DNA of 64,000 bases from the NCBI RefSeq assembly GCF_026723865.1, contig NZ_CP113529.1:2666001-2730000 (forward strand), read 5' to 3'. A model generated the notes under the pieces. That model had not been told where the DNA came from and did no database searches. It saw only the letters and a program-made list of their open reading frames with translations. Source of the DNA: Mycobacterium sp. Aquia_216. GTDB lineage: Bacteria > Actinomycetota > Actinomycetes > Mycobacteriales > Mycobacteriaceae. Positions 56,215-64,000 of the stretch are shown here, in pieces. The first letter of the stretch is position 1, and each line of letters starts with the position of its first letter. A program made the position numbers and the translations under genes.

Positions 56215-57068
56215 AATTGGGAATCGGCCTGCCGAACCACATCGCCGACGTTCCCGGACCCGCCGTCGCCCGATGGGCACGTCGCAGCGAAGAGGTTGGC
56301 TTCGAATCAGTCGCGACGATCGACCGGCTGTTCTATCCGAGCGTCGACTCGCTGATCGCGCTTGCCACCGCGGCCGGCGCCACCAACGAGCTGACCCTGG
56401 TGACCAATGTTCTACTGGCCCCGCTGTATCCGGTCGTTCCGCTGGCCAAGCAGCTTGCCAGCCTGGCTCGAGTGTCCGGCAGTCGGCTGGTCGTCGGACT
56501 GGGCGTGGGCAACCGGCCCGATGAATATGCCAGCACCGGCGCCGACTTCCACCGGCGTGGCCGGATGCTCGACGCGCAGGTCGAGTGCATGCGCAGGCTG
56601 TGGGCCGGCGAACCGGTTGCCGATGTCACCGCGTTATGCCCTGTGCCCGTGCAGATTCCGCTGCTGTTCGGCGGCCGGTCCGCGGCCGCGGTGCGCAGGG
56701 TGATCACCATCGGTGACGGCTGGGCGGCCGGTGCCGTGCGCCACTATGACGAGCAGGCGGAGTTGGCGCGACGCATCCGCACCGGCTGGCGGGCCGCGGG
56801 CCGGCCCGGGCGCCCCTACCTACAGGCATCGGTGAACTTCGGGCTGGGGCCGGCCGACGCCGTCGCGGCGGGGAGAGACCATCTGGCGCGCTATTACGGA
56901 TTCGCGCCGGACTACGCACAGGTCAACGTCGCCGATATGGTCTGCTCCGCGGCCGACGCCTGCGACACCGTCAGCCGGTATCGGGACCTCGGCTTCGACC
57001 GGCTGCTCTTCCATCCGACGACCGAGGCGGTCCAGCAGGTCGATCGTCTCGCGGACGCGATTCTCTAG
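56211..57068 (+). CDS. LLM-class F420-dependent oxidoreductase
   Basis: Luciferase-like oxidoreductase of 285 residues. The N-terminal KLGIGLPNHIADVPGPAVARWAR, ELTLVTNVLLAPLYPVVPLAKQLASL, SGSRLVVGLGVGNRPDEYASTG and PLLFGGRSAAAVRRVITIGDGW follow the F420-dependent branch common in mycobacteria. GTG at 56211 overlaps the SDR stop (GTGA), so the two are coupled and possibly act in the same pathway. Cofactor assignment (F420 rather than FMN) is by similarity of the GLGVG motif, not certain. Confidence 0.82.
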   Translation: MKLGIGLPNHIADVPGPAVARWARRSEEVGFESVATIDRLFYPSVDSLIALATAAGATNELTLVTNVLLAPLYPVVPLAKQLASLARVSGSRLVVGLGVGNRPDEYASTGADFHRRGRMLDAQVECMRRLWAGEPVADVTALCPVPVQIPLLFGGRSAAAVRRVITIGDGWAAGAVRHYDEQAELARRIRTGWRAAGRPGRPYLQASVNFGLGPADAVAAGRDHLARYYGFAPDYAQVNVADMVCSAADACDTVSRYRDLGFDRLLFHPTTEAVQQVDRLADAIL

Positions 57069-57086
57069 TGCGTCGCTTCGTGGCGG

Positions 57087-58592
57087 TCAGGTGCCTGCGC
57101 CGGTGAATCGATAGTCGTCGAGGTCGAAACGACGGCTGCGCCAGTACGCCTGGAACGTGGTGGCGGGACGCAGCGGCACGTCACCGTTCTTGTCGAAGTA
57201 GTAGCTGTTGGCCAGTCGGCAGCTGTCCTGCCAGAAGATCTGGCGGTGCCGTTTGCGCATCATCTCGGCGAAGTAGCGGTCATTGGCGTTCTCGGTCACC
57301 TCGACCCGCGCCGCACCGTCGCGCCGGGCCTGCTCCAGGCACCGCACGATGTGGTGGGTCTGCGCCTCGATCAGCGCGAAATACGACGAGCCGACGTAGC
57401 CGTACGGACCCATGACGCTGAACATGTTCGGAAATCCCGGAACGCTGACGCCCTCGTAGGCCTGCAGGCGGTGTTTGTTCCAGAACTCGGTCAGCGTGGT
57501 GCCGCCGCTTCCGGTGATCGAAAAAGTCGGCATGTTGTCCGCGTCCATCACCTTGAAACCCGTCGCCAGCACCAGCACATCGATCTCGTGGTGCTCGCCG
57601 TCGGCGGTGGCCACCGCCGCGGGCGTGATCTTGTCGATTGGCTCGGTGACCAGCCGCACGTTGTCGCGGTTGAACGTGGCCAGGTATCTGTTGTGAAAGC
57701 CGGGCCGTTTGCATCCCACGGCGTACTGGGGAGTGAGTTGCTCGCGCACGTCCGGGTCGTCGACCTGCTCACGCAGATAGCGGCGGCCGGCGTCCCCCAT
57801 CCGGCTGGCCAGCGGAACCATCGTGAAGTAGTGCGCCGCGATCGTGAAGGTCACCTCGACGAACGCCTGGCTGAGCAGTCGCTGGGCGGTCTTTCCACCG
57901 GGGATCCGCATCGCCCAGCGCAGCGGCGCGGGCATCGGGACGTCGAACTTGGGGAAGCACCAGATCGGGGTACGTTGAAACACGGTGAGCTGAGCGACAA
58001 TTGGCGCGATCTCCGGGATGACCTGCACGGCCGAGGCGCCGGTGCCGATGACCGCGACGCGCTTGCCGGTCAGGTCTTGCCGGTGATCCCAGCGGGCGGT
58101 GTGCATGGTGAGGCCGTCGAAGGAGTCCACGCCGTCGATGTCGGGCAGGTTAGGCACGGTGAGCACGCCACTGGCGCTGATCAGGAATCTGGCTGTGAGG
58201 GTGCCACCCTGATCCGTCTGCAGACGCCATAACGAGTACTGGTCGTCGAACTCGGCGGCAAAAACCTTGGTGTTGAACCGAATCCGCGATCGGATGCCGT
58301 ACTTGTCGACGCAGTGTTCGGCGTAGGCCTTCAGTTCGCGGCCGGGCGCGTAGGTGCGCGACCAATGCCGACTCTGCTCGAAGGAGAACTGATAGGAGAA
58401 CGACGGAATGTCCACGGCGATACCGGGATAGGTGTTCCAGTGCCAGGTGCCGCCCACACCGTCGCCGGCTTCGATCACCAGGTAGTCGGAGAGCCCGGCC
58501 TTGTCGAGCTTGATCGCGGCGCCGATACCGGAGAATCCGGCGCCGACGATCACGGTCTGATAGTCGGGGTCCTCGTTGATCTCCGGGCTCAT
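57087..58592 (-). CDS. Flavin-containing Baeyer-Villiger-type monooxygenase (Rv1393c-like)
   Basis: NAD(P)H- and FAD-dependent monooxygenase, 501 residues. FAD motif VGAGFSGIGAAIKLDKAG (GxGxxG at 17-22), VGGTWHWNTYPGIAVDIPSFSYQFSF, NADPH motif VIGTGASAVQVIPEIAP, and the fingerprint FDGLTMHTARWDH (an F-x-G-x-x-x-H-T-x-x-W match) identify a Baeyer-Villiger-type enzyme; ATGF appears as VLATGFKV. It resembles M. tuberculosis Rv1393c. It ends the lipI-lipH-monooxygenase transcription unit (start 11 bp after lipH), suggesting that ester products of its oxidation are hydrolysed by the Lip enzymes. Confidence 0.92.
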   Translation of the reverse strand: MSPEINEDPDYQTVIVGAGFSGIGAAIKLDKAGLSDYLVIEAGDGVGGTWHWNTYPGIAVDIPSFSYQFSFEQSRHWSRTYAPGRELKAYAEHCVDKYGIRSRIRFNTKVFAAEFDDQYSLWRLQTDQGGTLTARFLISASGVLTVPNLPDIDGVDSFDGLTMHTARWDHRQDLTGKRVAVIGTGASAVQVIPEIAPIVAQLTVFQRTPIWCFPKFDVPMPAPLRWAMRIPGGKTAQRLLSQAFVEVTFTIAAHYFTMVPLASRMGDAGRRYLREQVDDPDVREQLTPQYAVGCKRPGFHNRYLATFNRDNVRLVTEPIDKITPAAVATADGEHHEIDVLVLATGFKVMDADNMPTFSITGSGGTTLTEFWNKHRLQAYEGVSVPGFPNMFSVMGPYGYVGSSYFALIEAQTHHIVRCLEQARRDGAARVEVTENANDRYFAEMMRKRHRQIFWQDSCRLANSYYFDKNGDVPLRPATTFQAYWRSRRFDLDDYRFTGAGT

Positions 58593-58603
58593 CGGCGTCG
58601 CCG

Positions 58604-59569
58604 CTAGGGATGCAACGCCTTCCGCAGCGCCCGAAGCCCACGCTCGGTGGCCTCCGCGGCGGCGGGGATCACCATGGCGAAGCTGGCATAGGCGTGCACC
58701 ATGGTGGGCTCGTTGCTCAATTCGACGGGCACACCCGCGGCGCTGAGCAGTTCCGCGTAGCGCGCCCCGTCGTCACGCAGCGGATCGTGTTCGGCCGTCC
58801 CGATGTAGGCGGGCGGCAAACCGGACAGGTCGGCGGCGTTGGCCGGGGCCAGGGTGACGGGCAGCGTCTTGGGATCGCCGTCGATGTCGACGCCGGGCAG
58901 ATACCAGGCCAGGAACGCCTCGATGACTTCACGGTCCAGCACCGGCGCGACGGCGTTCTCGGTGTGCGAGGGCAGTGACAGGTCGGCGGTGGTGACGGGA
59001 TACCAGAGCAGCTGGAACGCCAGCGCCGGCCCGCCGTTGTCACGGGCCAGCAGTGCTACCACCGCCGCGAGGTTGCCGCCGGCGGAGTCACCGGCGACGG
59101 CGATCCGGCTCGGGTCAGCGCCCAGTTCGGCGGCATGCTCGCCGACCCACTGCAACGCGGCCCAGCTGTCGTTGACGCCGGCCGGAAAAGGGTGTTCGGG
59201 GGCGAGGCGGTAGTCGACGGACACCACGATGGCCTCGGCGGCGAGCGCGTGCGCGCGGGCGACCGGGTCGTGGGTCTCCAGATCGCCCAGGCAGAAACCG
59301 CCGCCGTGGTAGAAGACGACGACGGGCGGGGGAGCCTCGGTGTCCGGCGGCCAGTAGATTCGGACCGGGATGTCGGTGAGGTCACCGTGGCCGATCGTCC
59401 GGTCTTCGATGCGCATCGGCGGCAGCATTTCCTCCGGCACCTTGAGCTGGCGCAGTCGGGTGCGGGCAAGCTCGACGCCGTCATCCGCATTGAATGTCAC
59501 GGTGAAGGCGTCCAGCAACGCCTTGAACGTCGGATCGATGCCCGGTCGGGCCAGGGGCGGCTCAATCAT
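58604..59569 (-). CDS. lipH: Alpha/beta hydrolase LipH (HSL family)
   Basis: Hormone-sensitive-lipase-family carboxylesterase, 321 residues. Oxyanion motif HGGGFCLGD, nucleophile GDSAGGN, catalytic Asp and His in HDPLRDDG and TMVHAYASFA are recognisable. Sequence closely resembles M. tuberculosis LipH (Rv1399c), short- to medium-chain esterase. ATG at 59569 is the first codon giving the LipH N-terminus (EPPLARPGIDPTFKALLDAF). Located 22 bp after lipI, its paralogue, and before the monooxygenase. Confidence 0.92.
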   Translation of the reverse strand: MIEPPLARPGIDPTFKALLDAFTVTFNADDGVELARTRLRQLKVPEEMLPPMRIEDRTIGHGDLTDIPVRIYWPPDTEAPPPVVVFYHGGGFCLGDLETHDPVARAHALAAEAIVVSVDYRLAPEHPFPAGVNDSWAALQWVGEHAAELGADPSRIAVAGDSAGGNLAAVVALLARDNGGPALAFQLLWYPVTTADLSLPSHTENAVAPVLDREVIEAFLAWYLPGVDIDGDPKTLPVTLAPANAADLSGLPPAYIGTAEHDPLRDDGARYAELLSAAGVPVELSNEPTMVHAYASFAMVIPAAAEATERGLRALRKALHP

Positions 59570-59591
59570 TCGTCCACCGTACCCCCGGTGT

Positions 59592-60551
59592 TTACCTCTG
59601 TAGCGCATTCCTCAGCGCCGCGAGCCCCCGGTCCGCCCCGGCCGTGGCGGCGGGCACCACGCCCGCGTAGCCGAGATAGCCGTGCACCATCGTCTCGGCG
59701 TTGTGCACCTCGGCAGGCACGCCCGCGTCAGCCAGCAGCTTGCCGTAGCTGATGCCGTCGTCGCGCAGCGGGTCGTACCCGGCGACGCCGATGTAGGCGG
59801 GCGGCAGGCCGGTGAAGTCCTTCGCCCGCCCCGGCGCCATGCGCACCGGCGGGTGGGACAAGTCGACTTCGCCTGCGTACCAACGGGAGAACTGCGCGAT
59901 GGCCCGGGTGTCGAGAATCGGCGCGGTCGCGTTTTCGGCGAAGGACGGCAGCGACGGGTCCCACAGCACCGAGGGGTACCACAACAGCTGGAAGACGATC
60001 GGCGGGCCGTCGTCGTCGCGGCTCTGCTGGGCGATCGCTGCGGCGATGTTGCCGCCCGCCGAGTCCCCGGCGAGGGCCATCCGGGTGGTGTCCGCGCCCA
60101 GCTCGGCGCCGTGCTCGGCGACCCACAGCGTTGCGGCCCAAGCGTCTTCGACGGCAGCGGGATACGGGTGCTCGGGCGCCAACCGGTAATCGACGGACAC
60201 CACGATCGCGTCGGCGCCCGCCGCGTGTTGACGGGCGGTGCCGTCGTGGGTGTCGAGGTCACCGATCACGAACCCGCCGCCGTGGAAGTAGACGACGACG
60301 GGCATCGCGCTGTCGACGGAATCGGTTGGTGGCCAATAGATCCTGATGGCGACGGAACCTCCCGGCCCGTCGATGGTGCGGTCCTCGACACGCAGCTCGG
60401 GGTGCACCGGCCGGCGCGGCAGGTCGCGGAACCGCTGGCGCGCAGCGTCGATGCCGTCGTCGGTCGATAGCCGGAACGGAACCGCGTCGAGTACCTTCAG
60501 CAGAATGGGGTCGATAGGAGGTTTCTCGTCGGCTTTGTCAAAGCTGGGCAT
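59592..60551 (-). CDS. lipI: Alpha/beta hydrolase LipI (HSL family)
   Basis: Second HSL-type esterase, 319 residues, resembling M. tuberculosis LipI (Rv1400c). Motifs [54 protein letters not shown] and the His block [13 protein letters not shown] are intact. ATG at 60551 matches the LipI N-terminus ([18 protein letters not shown]); the longer frame upstream is antisense to the YhhN gene. Its ATG overlaps the divergent start by 2 bp. First gene of lipI-lipH-monooxygenase. Confidence 0.92.
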   Translation of the reverse strand: MPSFDKADEKPPIDPILLKVLDAVPFRLSTDDGIDAARQRFRDLPRRPVHPELRVEDRTIDGPGGSVAIRIYWPPTDSVDSAMPVVVYFHGGGFVIGDLDTHDGTARQHAAGADAIVVSVDYRLAPEHPYPAAVEDAWAATLWVAEHGAELGADTTRMALAGDSAGGNIAAAIAQQSRDDDGPPIVFQLLWYPSVLWDPSLPSFAENATAPILDTRAIAQFSRWYAGEVDLSHPPVRMAPGRAKDFTGLPPAYIGVAGYDPLRDDGISYGKLLADAGVPAEVHNAETMVHGYLGYAGVVPAATAGADRGLAALRNALQR

Positions 60552-61299
60552 GCAGGTACCGTACGCACCCCGCGTCATGGCCGGAGGCTGGGTGGCGGCC
60601 TGCTGGGCGGGCATCGCCTACGGCGTCTATTTGACCGTGATCGCGGTGCACTCCCCACCGGGAACTGCACTCACCGGGCATTGGGTTCTGCAGCCGCCGT
60701 TCAAGGCGTTGATGGCGTTGCTGTTGACCGTTGCCTCGTTCGCGCACCCCATCGTCAGCGAGCGGCGCTGGTTGATGCCCGCGCTGCTGCTGTCGGCGAC
60801 CGGCGACTGGCTGTTGGCGATCCCGTGGTGGACCATGTCGTTCGTCTTGGGGCTGGCGGCATTTCTGTGTGCGCACCTGTGCTTCATGGGTGCGTTGCTC
60901 CCGTTGGTGGTCAGGGAGGCATTGTCGCGCACCCGCATCGCGGTCATGGTGGCGCTGTGCGTGGCCGCGGTCGGATTGCTGGTGTGGTTCTGGCCGCACC
61001 TGGGTCAGGACAACTTGACGCTGCCGGTGACGGTTTACGTCGTCGTGCTGACCGCGATGGCGTGCACGGCGCTGGCGGCGCAACTGCCGACGATCTGGGT
61101 GCCGGTGGGCGCGGTGTGTTTCATGACATCGGACGCGATGATCGCGATCAGCCGATTCATCCTGGGCCATGACGCGCTCGCGGTGCCGATCTGGTGGCTG
61201 TATGCCGCCGCGATGATCCTGATCACGGCGGGGTTCTTCTTCGGTCGAGACGACGCCGCCGACGCCCCCGACCATGATCTCCGGCCCGTCGCGGGCTAA
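60550..61299 (+). CDS. YhhN-family membrane protein (Rv1401-like)
   Basis: Integral membrane protein of 249 residues with about eight TM helices ([75 protein letters not shown]). It resembles the YhhN/TMEM86 family, which includes lysoplasmalogenases. The conserved polar residues SATGDWLL, and CAHLCF and [12 protein letters not shown], lie in the membrane and are candidate catalytic sites. Start choice is uncertain: ATG at 60550 overlaps the divergent lipI start, while ATG at 60577 would leave a leader. It precedes priA as in M. tuberculosis. Confidence 0.8.
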   Translation: MQVPYAPRVMAGGWVAACWAGIAYGVYLTVIAVHSPPGTALTGHWVLQPPFKALMALLLTVASFAHPIVSERRWLMPALLLSATGDWLLAIPWWTMSFVLGLAAFLCAHLCFMGALLPLVVREALSRTRIAVMVALCVAAVGLLVWFWPHLGQDNLTLPVTVYVVVLTAMACTALAAQLPTIWVPVGAVCFMTSDAMIAISRFILGHDALAVPIWWLYAAAMILITAGFFFGRDDAADAPDHDLRPVAG

Positions 61300-61379
61300 C
61301 TGTCGGTGGCCGCCGCTACCGTGTGGCCACGGACGGTAACATTGGTGGCTGACAACGTATTTGGCGACTCGAGGGCGCG

Positions 61380-63398
61380 ATGAGCGCGACCGGTGGTGCG
61401 CGCCTGCCCGTCGAAGTGGAACCGATCGCCCGGGTGCTGCCGATGCTGTCGGTGCCGCATCTGGATCGTGAGTTCGACTACCTGGTGTCGGCCGAACAAT
61501 CCGATGACGCCCAGCCGGGAGTGCGGGTGCGGATCCGTTTTCACGGCCGGCTGGTGGACGGGTTTGTGCTGGAACGCCGCAACGACACCGACCACGTCGG
61601 CAAGCTGGGCTGGTTGGATCGCGTCGTGTCGGCCGAACCGGTGCTCACCCCGGAAATCCGCCGATTGGTCGACGCCGTGGCGGCGCGCTATGCCGGGACG
61701 CGACCGGACGTATTGCGGCTGGCCGTCCCGGCCCGGCACGCCAGGGTGGAGCGGGAATCCACCGCGATCCCGCCGGCGCCGACCCCCGCGCCCGTCGACC
61801 CGTCCTGCTGGGAGGTGTACAGCCGCGGCGGCCAGTTCCTGTCCGCCCTGGCGGAGTCGCGTGCCGCGCGGGCCGTGTGGCAGGCGCTGCCGGGCGAGCA
61901 GTGGGCGGACCGCTTTGCCGAGGCCGCGGCGCAGACGCTCCGCGCCGGGCGCGCGGCGCTGGCGATCGTGCCCGATCAACGGGATCTGGATGCGCTGTGG
62001 CTGGCCGCGACCGCCCGGATCGACGAGGACAGTGTGGTGGCGCTGTCGGCGGGCCTGGGGCCGGCGGCTCGCTACCGGCGTTGGCTGGCGGCGCTGCGGG
62101 GCAAGGCGCGATTGCTGATCGGCACCCGCAGTGCGGTTTTCGCGCCGCTGGACGACCTGGGACTGGTCATGGTCTGGTCGGATGCCGACGACAGCCTGGC
62201 CGAGCCCCGGGCTCCCTACCCGCATGCCCGTGAGGTGGCGATGCTGCGCGCGCATCAGGCCCGGTGTGCGGCGCTGATCGGCGGCTACGCCCGCACCGCC
62301 GAGGCCCACGCCCTGGTGCGCAGCGGTTGGGCCCACGACATCGTCGCGACGCGGCCCGTGGTGCGGGCCCGCACGCCGCGGGTGGTCGCCCTCGACGACA
62401 CCGGCTACGCCGACGAGCGGGACCCGGCGGCACGCTCCGCGCGGATACCGTCCATCGCGCTGCGCGCCGCCCGCTCGTCGCTGCAGTCCGGGGCGCCGGT
62501 GCTGGTCCAGGTGCCGCGCCGCGGCTACGTGCCGTCGCTGGCCTGCGGGCGCTGCCGCGCCATCGCTCGCTGCCGGCACTGCACCGGGCCCCTCTCACTA
62601 GCCGAGTCGTTGCAAGAGCGCGGACCCGGGGCGGTGTGCCGGTGGTGCGGACGTGCCGAACCGGCGCTGCGCTGCGCCCGGTGCGGGTCGGATGCGGTAC
62701 GCGCGGTGGTCGTCGGGGCCCGGCGCACCGCCGAGGAGCTGGGCCGCGCTTTCGCGGGCACACAGGTCATCACCTCGGCGGGTGATGCGATCGTGGCCGA
62801 GGTGGCCGCCCACCCGGCCCTGGTGGTCGCCACGCCGGGCGCCGAACCCCGCGCCGACGGCGGGTACGGCGCCGCGCTGCTGCTGGATACCTGGGCACTG
62901 TTGGGTCGCCAGGATTTGCGCGCCGCCGAGGACGCGCTGTGGCGCTGGATGACCGCTGCGGCGCTGGTGCGATCCCGCGGCGACGGCGGAGTGGTGACCG
63001 TGATCGCCGACTCGGTCATCCCGACGGTGCAATCGCTGATCCGGTGGGATCCGGTGGGTCACGCCGAGGCTGATCTGGCGGCTCGAAGCGAGGTCGGGCT
63101 GCCGCCCAGCGTGCACATGGCAGCCGTCGACGGCAGCGCCGACGCGGTGGGAGCATTGCTCGACGAGGCCCGGCTGCCCGACGGTGCAGACCTGCTCGGC
63201 CCGGTCGATCTGCCGCCGGGTGTGCGCCGGCCGCCGGGCACCCCCGCCGGTGTGCCGGTGATCAGGATGCTGGTGCGGGTCAGCCGCGAGCAGGGTCTAC
63301 AGCTGGCGGCAAGCCTGCGCCGCGGTGTTGGTGTGCTGAGCGCCCGGCAAACTCACGAACCGGTGCGGGTGCAGATCGACCCCCTGCAAATCGGGTAG
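61380..63398 (+). CDS. priA: Primosomal protein N' (PriA), actinobacterial form
   Basis: Replication-restart protein, 672 residues. N-terminal 3'-DNA-binding domain (RVLPMLSVPHLDREFDYLV, RVRIRFHGRLVDGFVLER) is followed by a degenerate helicase core. GTRSAVFAPLDDLGLVMVWSDADDS occupies the Walker B region but lacks the DEAH-type motif, and no convincing Walker A GKT is seen, as is usual in mycobacteria. The zinc-binding region shows CGRCRAIARCRHC and CRWCGRAEPALRCARCG, eight Cys. ATG at 61380 lies 80 bp after the YhhN gene. The loss of ATPase motifs implies a structural rather than helicase role. Confidence 0.92.
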   Translation: MSATGGARLPVEVEPIARVLPMLSVPHLDREFDYLVSAEQSDDAQPGVRVRIRFHGRLVDGFVLERRNDTDHVGKLGWLDRVVSAEPVLTPEIRRLVDAVAARYAGTRPDVLRLAVPARHARVERESTAIPPAPTPAPVDPSCWEVYSRGGQFLSALAESRAARAVWQALPGEQWADRFAEAAAQTLRAGRAALAIVPDQRDLDALWLAATARIDEDSVVALSAGLGPAARYRRWLAALRGKARLLIGTRSAVFAPLDDLGLVMVWSDADDSLAEPRAPYPHAREVAMLRAHQARCAALIGGYARTAEAHALVRSGWAHDIVATRPVVRARTPRVVALDDTGYADERDPAARSARIPSIALRAARSSLQSGAPVLVQVPRRGYVPSLACGRCRAIARCRHCTGPLSLAESLQERGPGAVCRWCGRAEPALRCARCGSDAVRAVVVGARRTAEELGRAFAGTQVITSAGDAIVAEVAAHPALVVATPGAEPRADGGYGAALLLDTWALLGRQDLRAAEDALWRWMTAAALVRSRGDGGVVTVIADSVIPTVQSLIRWDPVGHAEADLAARSEVGLPPSVHMAAVDGSADAVGALLDEARLPDGADLLGPVDLPPGVRRPPGTPAGVPVIRMLVRVSREQGLQLAASLRRGVGVLSARQTHEPVRVQIDPLQIG

Positions 63399-63533
63399 CC
63401 GGCGCATCTGGGTCGGCCGGACAGCAATTTTGCGGTCGGCCGCGCCGGCCCGTCTCCGGCAGCGATAGTATTCATGAGCAATAGTCCCTTTCTGTGATAT
63501 TCGTAGGTTTGGGGGCCCGGTAAGGAGGCCAGG

Positions 63534-64000
63534 ATGGCAACGGAAGACACGCTCGAAGCCAGCGAGTCGCTGGATGCCATCACCGACGCGTTGCTCACCG
63601 CTTCGCGATTGTTGGTCGGCCTGTCGGCTCGGTCAATCGGACAGGTCGACGAGAACATCACCATCGCGCAGTTCCGTACCCTGGTGATCCTGTCCAACCG
63701 GGGCCCGGTCAACCTGGCCACGCTGGCCAGCCTGCTGGGTGTGCAACCCTCGGCTACCGGGCGCATGGTCGATCGCCTCGTCGCCGCCGGGCTGATCGAT
63801 CGCCTGCCGCACCCGACTTCCCGGCGCGAGCTGATCGCCGCCCTGACCAAGCGGGGCCGCGAGGTGGTGCGTCGGGTCACCGCCTACCGGCGCGCGGAAA
63901 TCGCCGCCATCGTGGAAAAGATGCCGGTGGCTGAGCGCCACGGGCTGGTACGTGCCCTGACGGCCTTCACCGCGGCCGGCGGAGAGCCCGACGCCAACCT
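63534..64000 (+). CDS. MarR-family regulator (Rv1404-like), 3' end cut by window
   Basis: Winged-HTH regulator; 155 residues visible and the frame is still open at 64000. N-terminal dimerisation helices (SLDAITDALLTASRLLVGLSARS) precede the DNA-binding domain FRTLVILSNRGPVNLATLASLLGVQPSATGRMVDRLVAAGLI and the wing DRLPHPTSRRELIAALTKRG. The last visible residues (TAFTAAGGEPDANL) are very close to the end of M. tuberculosis Rv1404, so only a few codons are missing. ATG at 63534 has AAGGAGG 8 nt upstream. Target genes cannot be judged from this window. Confidence 0.93.
   Translation, partial: MATEDTLEASESLDAITDALLTASRLLVGLSARSIGQVDENITIAQFRTLVILSNRGPVNLATLASLLGVQPSATGRMVDRLVAAGLIDRLPHPTSRRELIAALTKRGREVVRRVTAYRRAEIAAIVEKMPVAERHGLVRALTAFTAAGGEPDAN

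Noticed and set aside
61380..63398. priA considered as a pseudogene because helicase motifs are missing
   Set aside because: The frame is intact with full-length domains and zinc Cys; loss of ATPase motifs is usual for mycobacterial PriA.

Overview
This window is chromosomal DNA from a Mycobacterium, most likely a nontuberculous species. The GC content is high, GTG starts are frequent, and many neighbouring genes overlap by ATGA or GTGA. Many products read like close relatives of M. tuberculosis proteins as I remember them: AroE, AroC, AroK, AroB, AroQ, PepQ, EF-P, NusB, the Rv2531c decarboxylase, PyrR-PyrF, mIHF, Gmk, RpoZ, CoaBC, MetK, LipH, LipI, PriA and a MarR regulator. No database search was possible, so family names rest on recognised motifs and remembered sequences.

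Layout. (1) 1-2370: the 3' end of mltG, aroE, a small prepilin-peptidase-like gene and a small unknown gene. (2) 2391-11036: a divergent accessory cluster with two luciferase-like (LLM) genes on the minus strand facing a DszC/SfnB-like flavin monooxygenase and a complete peptide-type ABC importer on the plus strand. It probably handles an organosulfur or similar heteroatom compound. (3) 11072-14388: the shikimate operon aroC-aroK-aroB-aroQ. (4) 14385-21343: an Rv2536-like membrane protein on the opposite strand, then pepQ, a small membrane protein, efp, nusB, an Rv2532c-like gene and a large Orn/Lys/Arg-type decarboxylase. (5) 21576-28277: a tightly coupled operon of a GntR regulator, an AprB-like 8-Cys ferredoxin, a sulfonate/nitrate-type ABC importer and an AprA-like flavoprotein fused to HEAT repeats. 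This is the strongest candidate for an undescribed system. (6) 28241-33087, minus strand: an FAD monooxygenase, a GNAT acetyltransferase, a beta-lactamase-fold hydrolase and two tandem paralogues of unknown function.

(7) 33290-39866: a secreted CBM2-like protein (Rv1987-like), a GNAT-like-mmpS-mmpL operon and a DesA3-like desaturase, flanked by gene-poor DNA that is noticeably AT-richer. (8) 40482-49173: the pyrimidine operon pyrR-pyrB-pyrC-(Rv1382-like)-carA-carB-pyrF, preceded by a recognisable PyrR RNA-binding loop that overlaps the ribosome-binding region. (9) 49626-53700: mihF, gmk, rpoZ, coaBC and metK. (10) 53713-64000: a flavin-binding split-barrel protein, a two-domain Lrp/AsnC regulator, an SDR, a third LLM oxidoreductase, a Baeyer-Villiger-type monooxygenase, lipH, lipI, a YhhN-like membrane protein, priA and a MarR regulator cut by the window end.

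The core clusters form housekeeping operons for aromatic amino acids and pyrimidines, with translation and transcription factors. The accessory blocks between them are rich in flavin enzymes and importers, suggesting scavenging of sulfur- or nitrogen-containing nutrients. Compared with the M. tuberculosis order I remember, the aro and pyr loci lie close together here, and several pathogen-specific insertions (PE15/PPE20, cyp132, vapBC10, PE_PGRS25) are absent.
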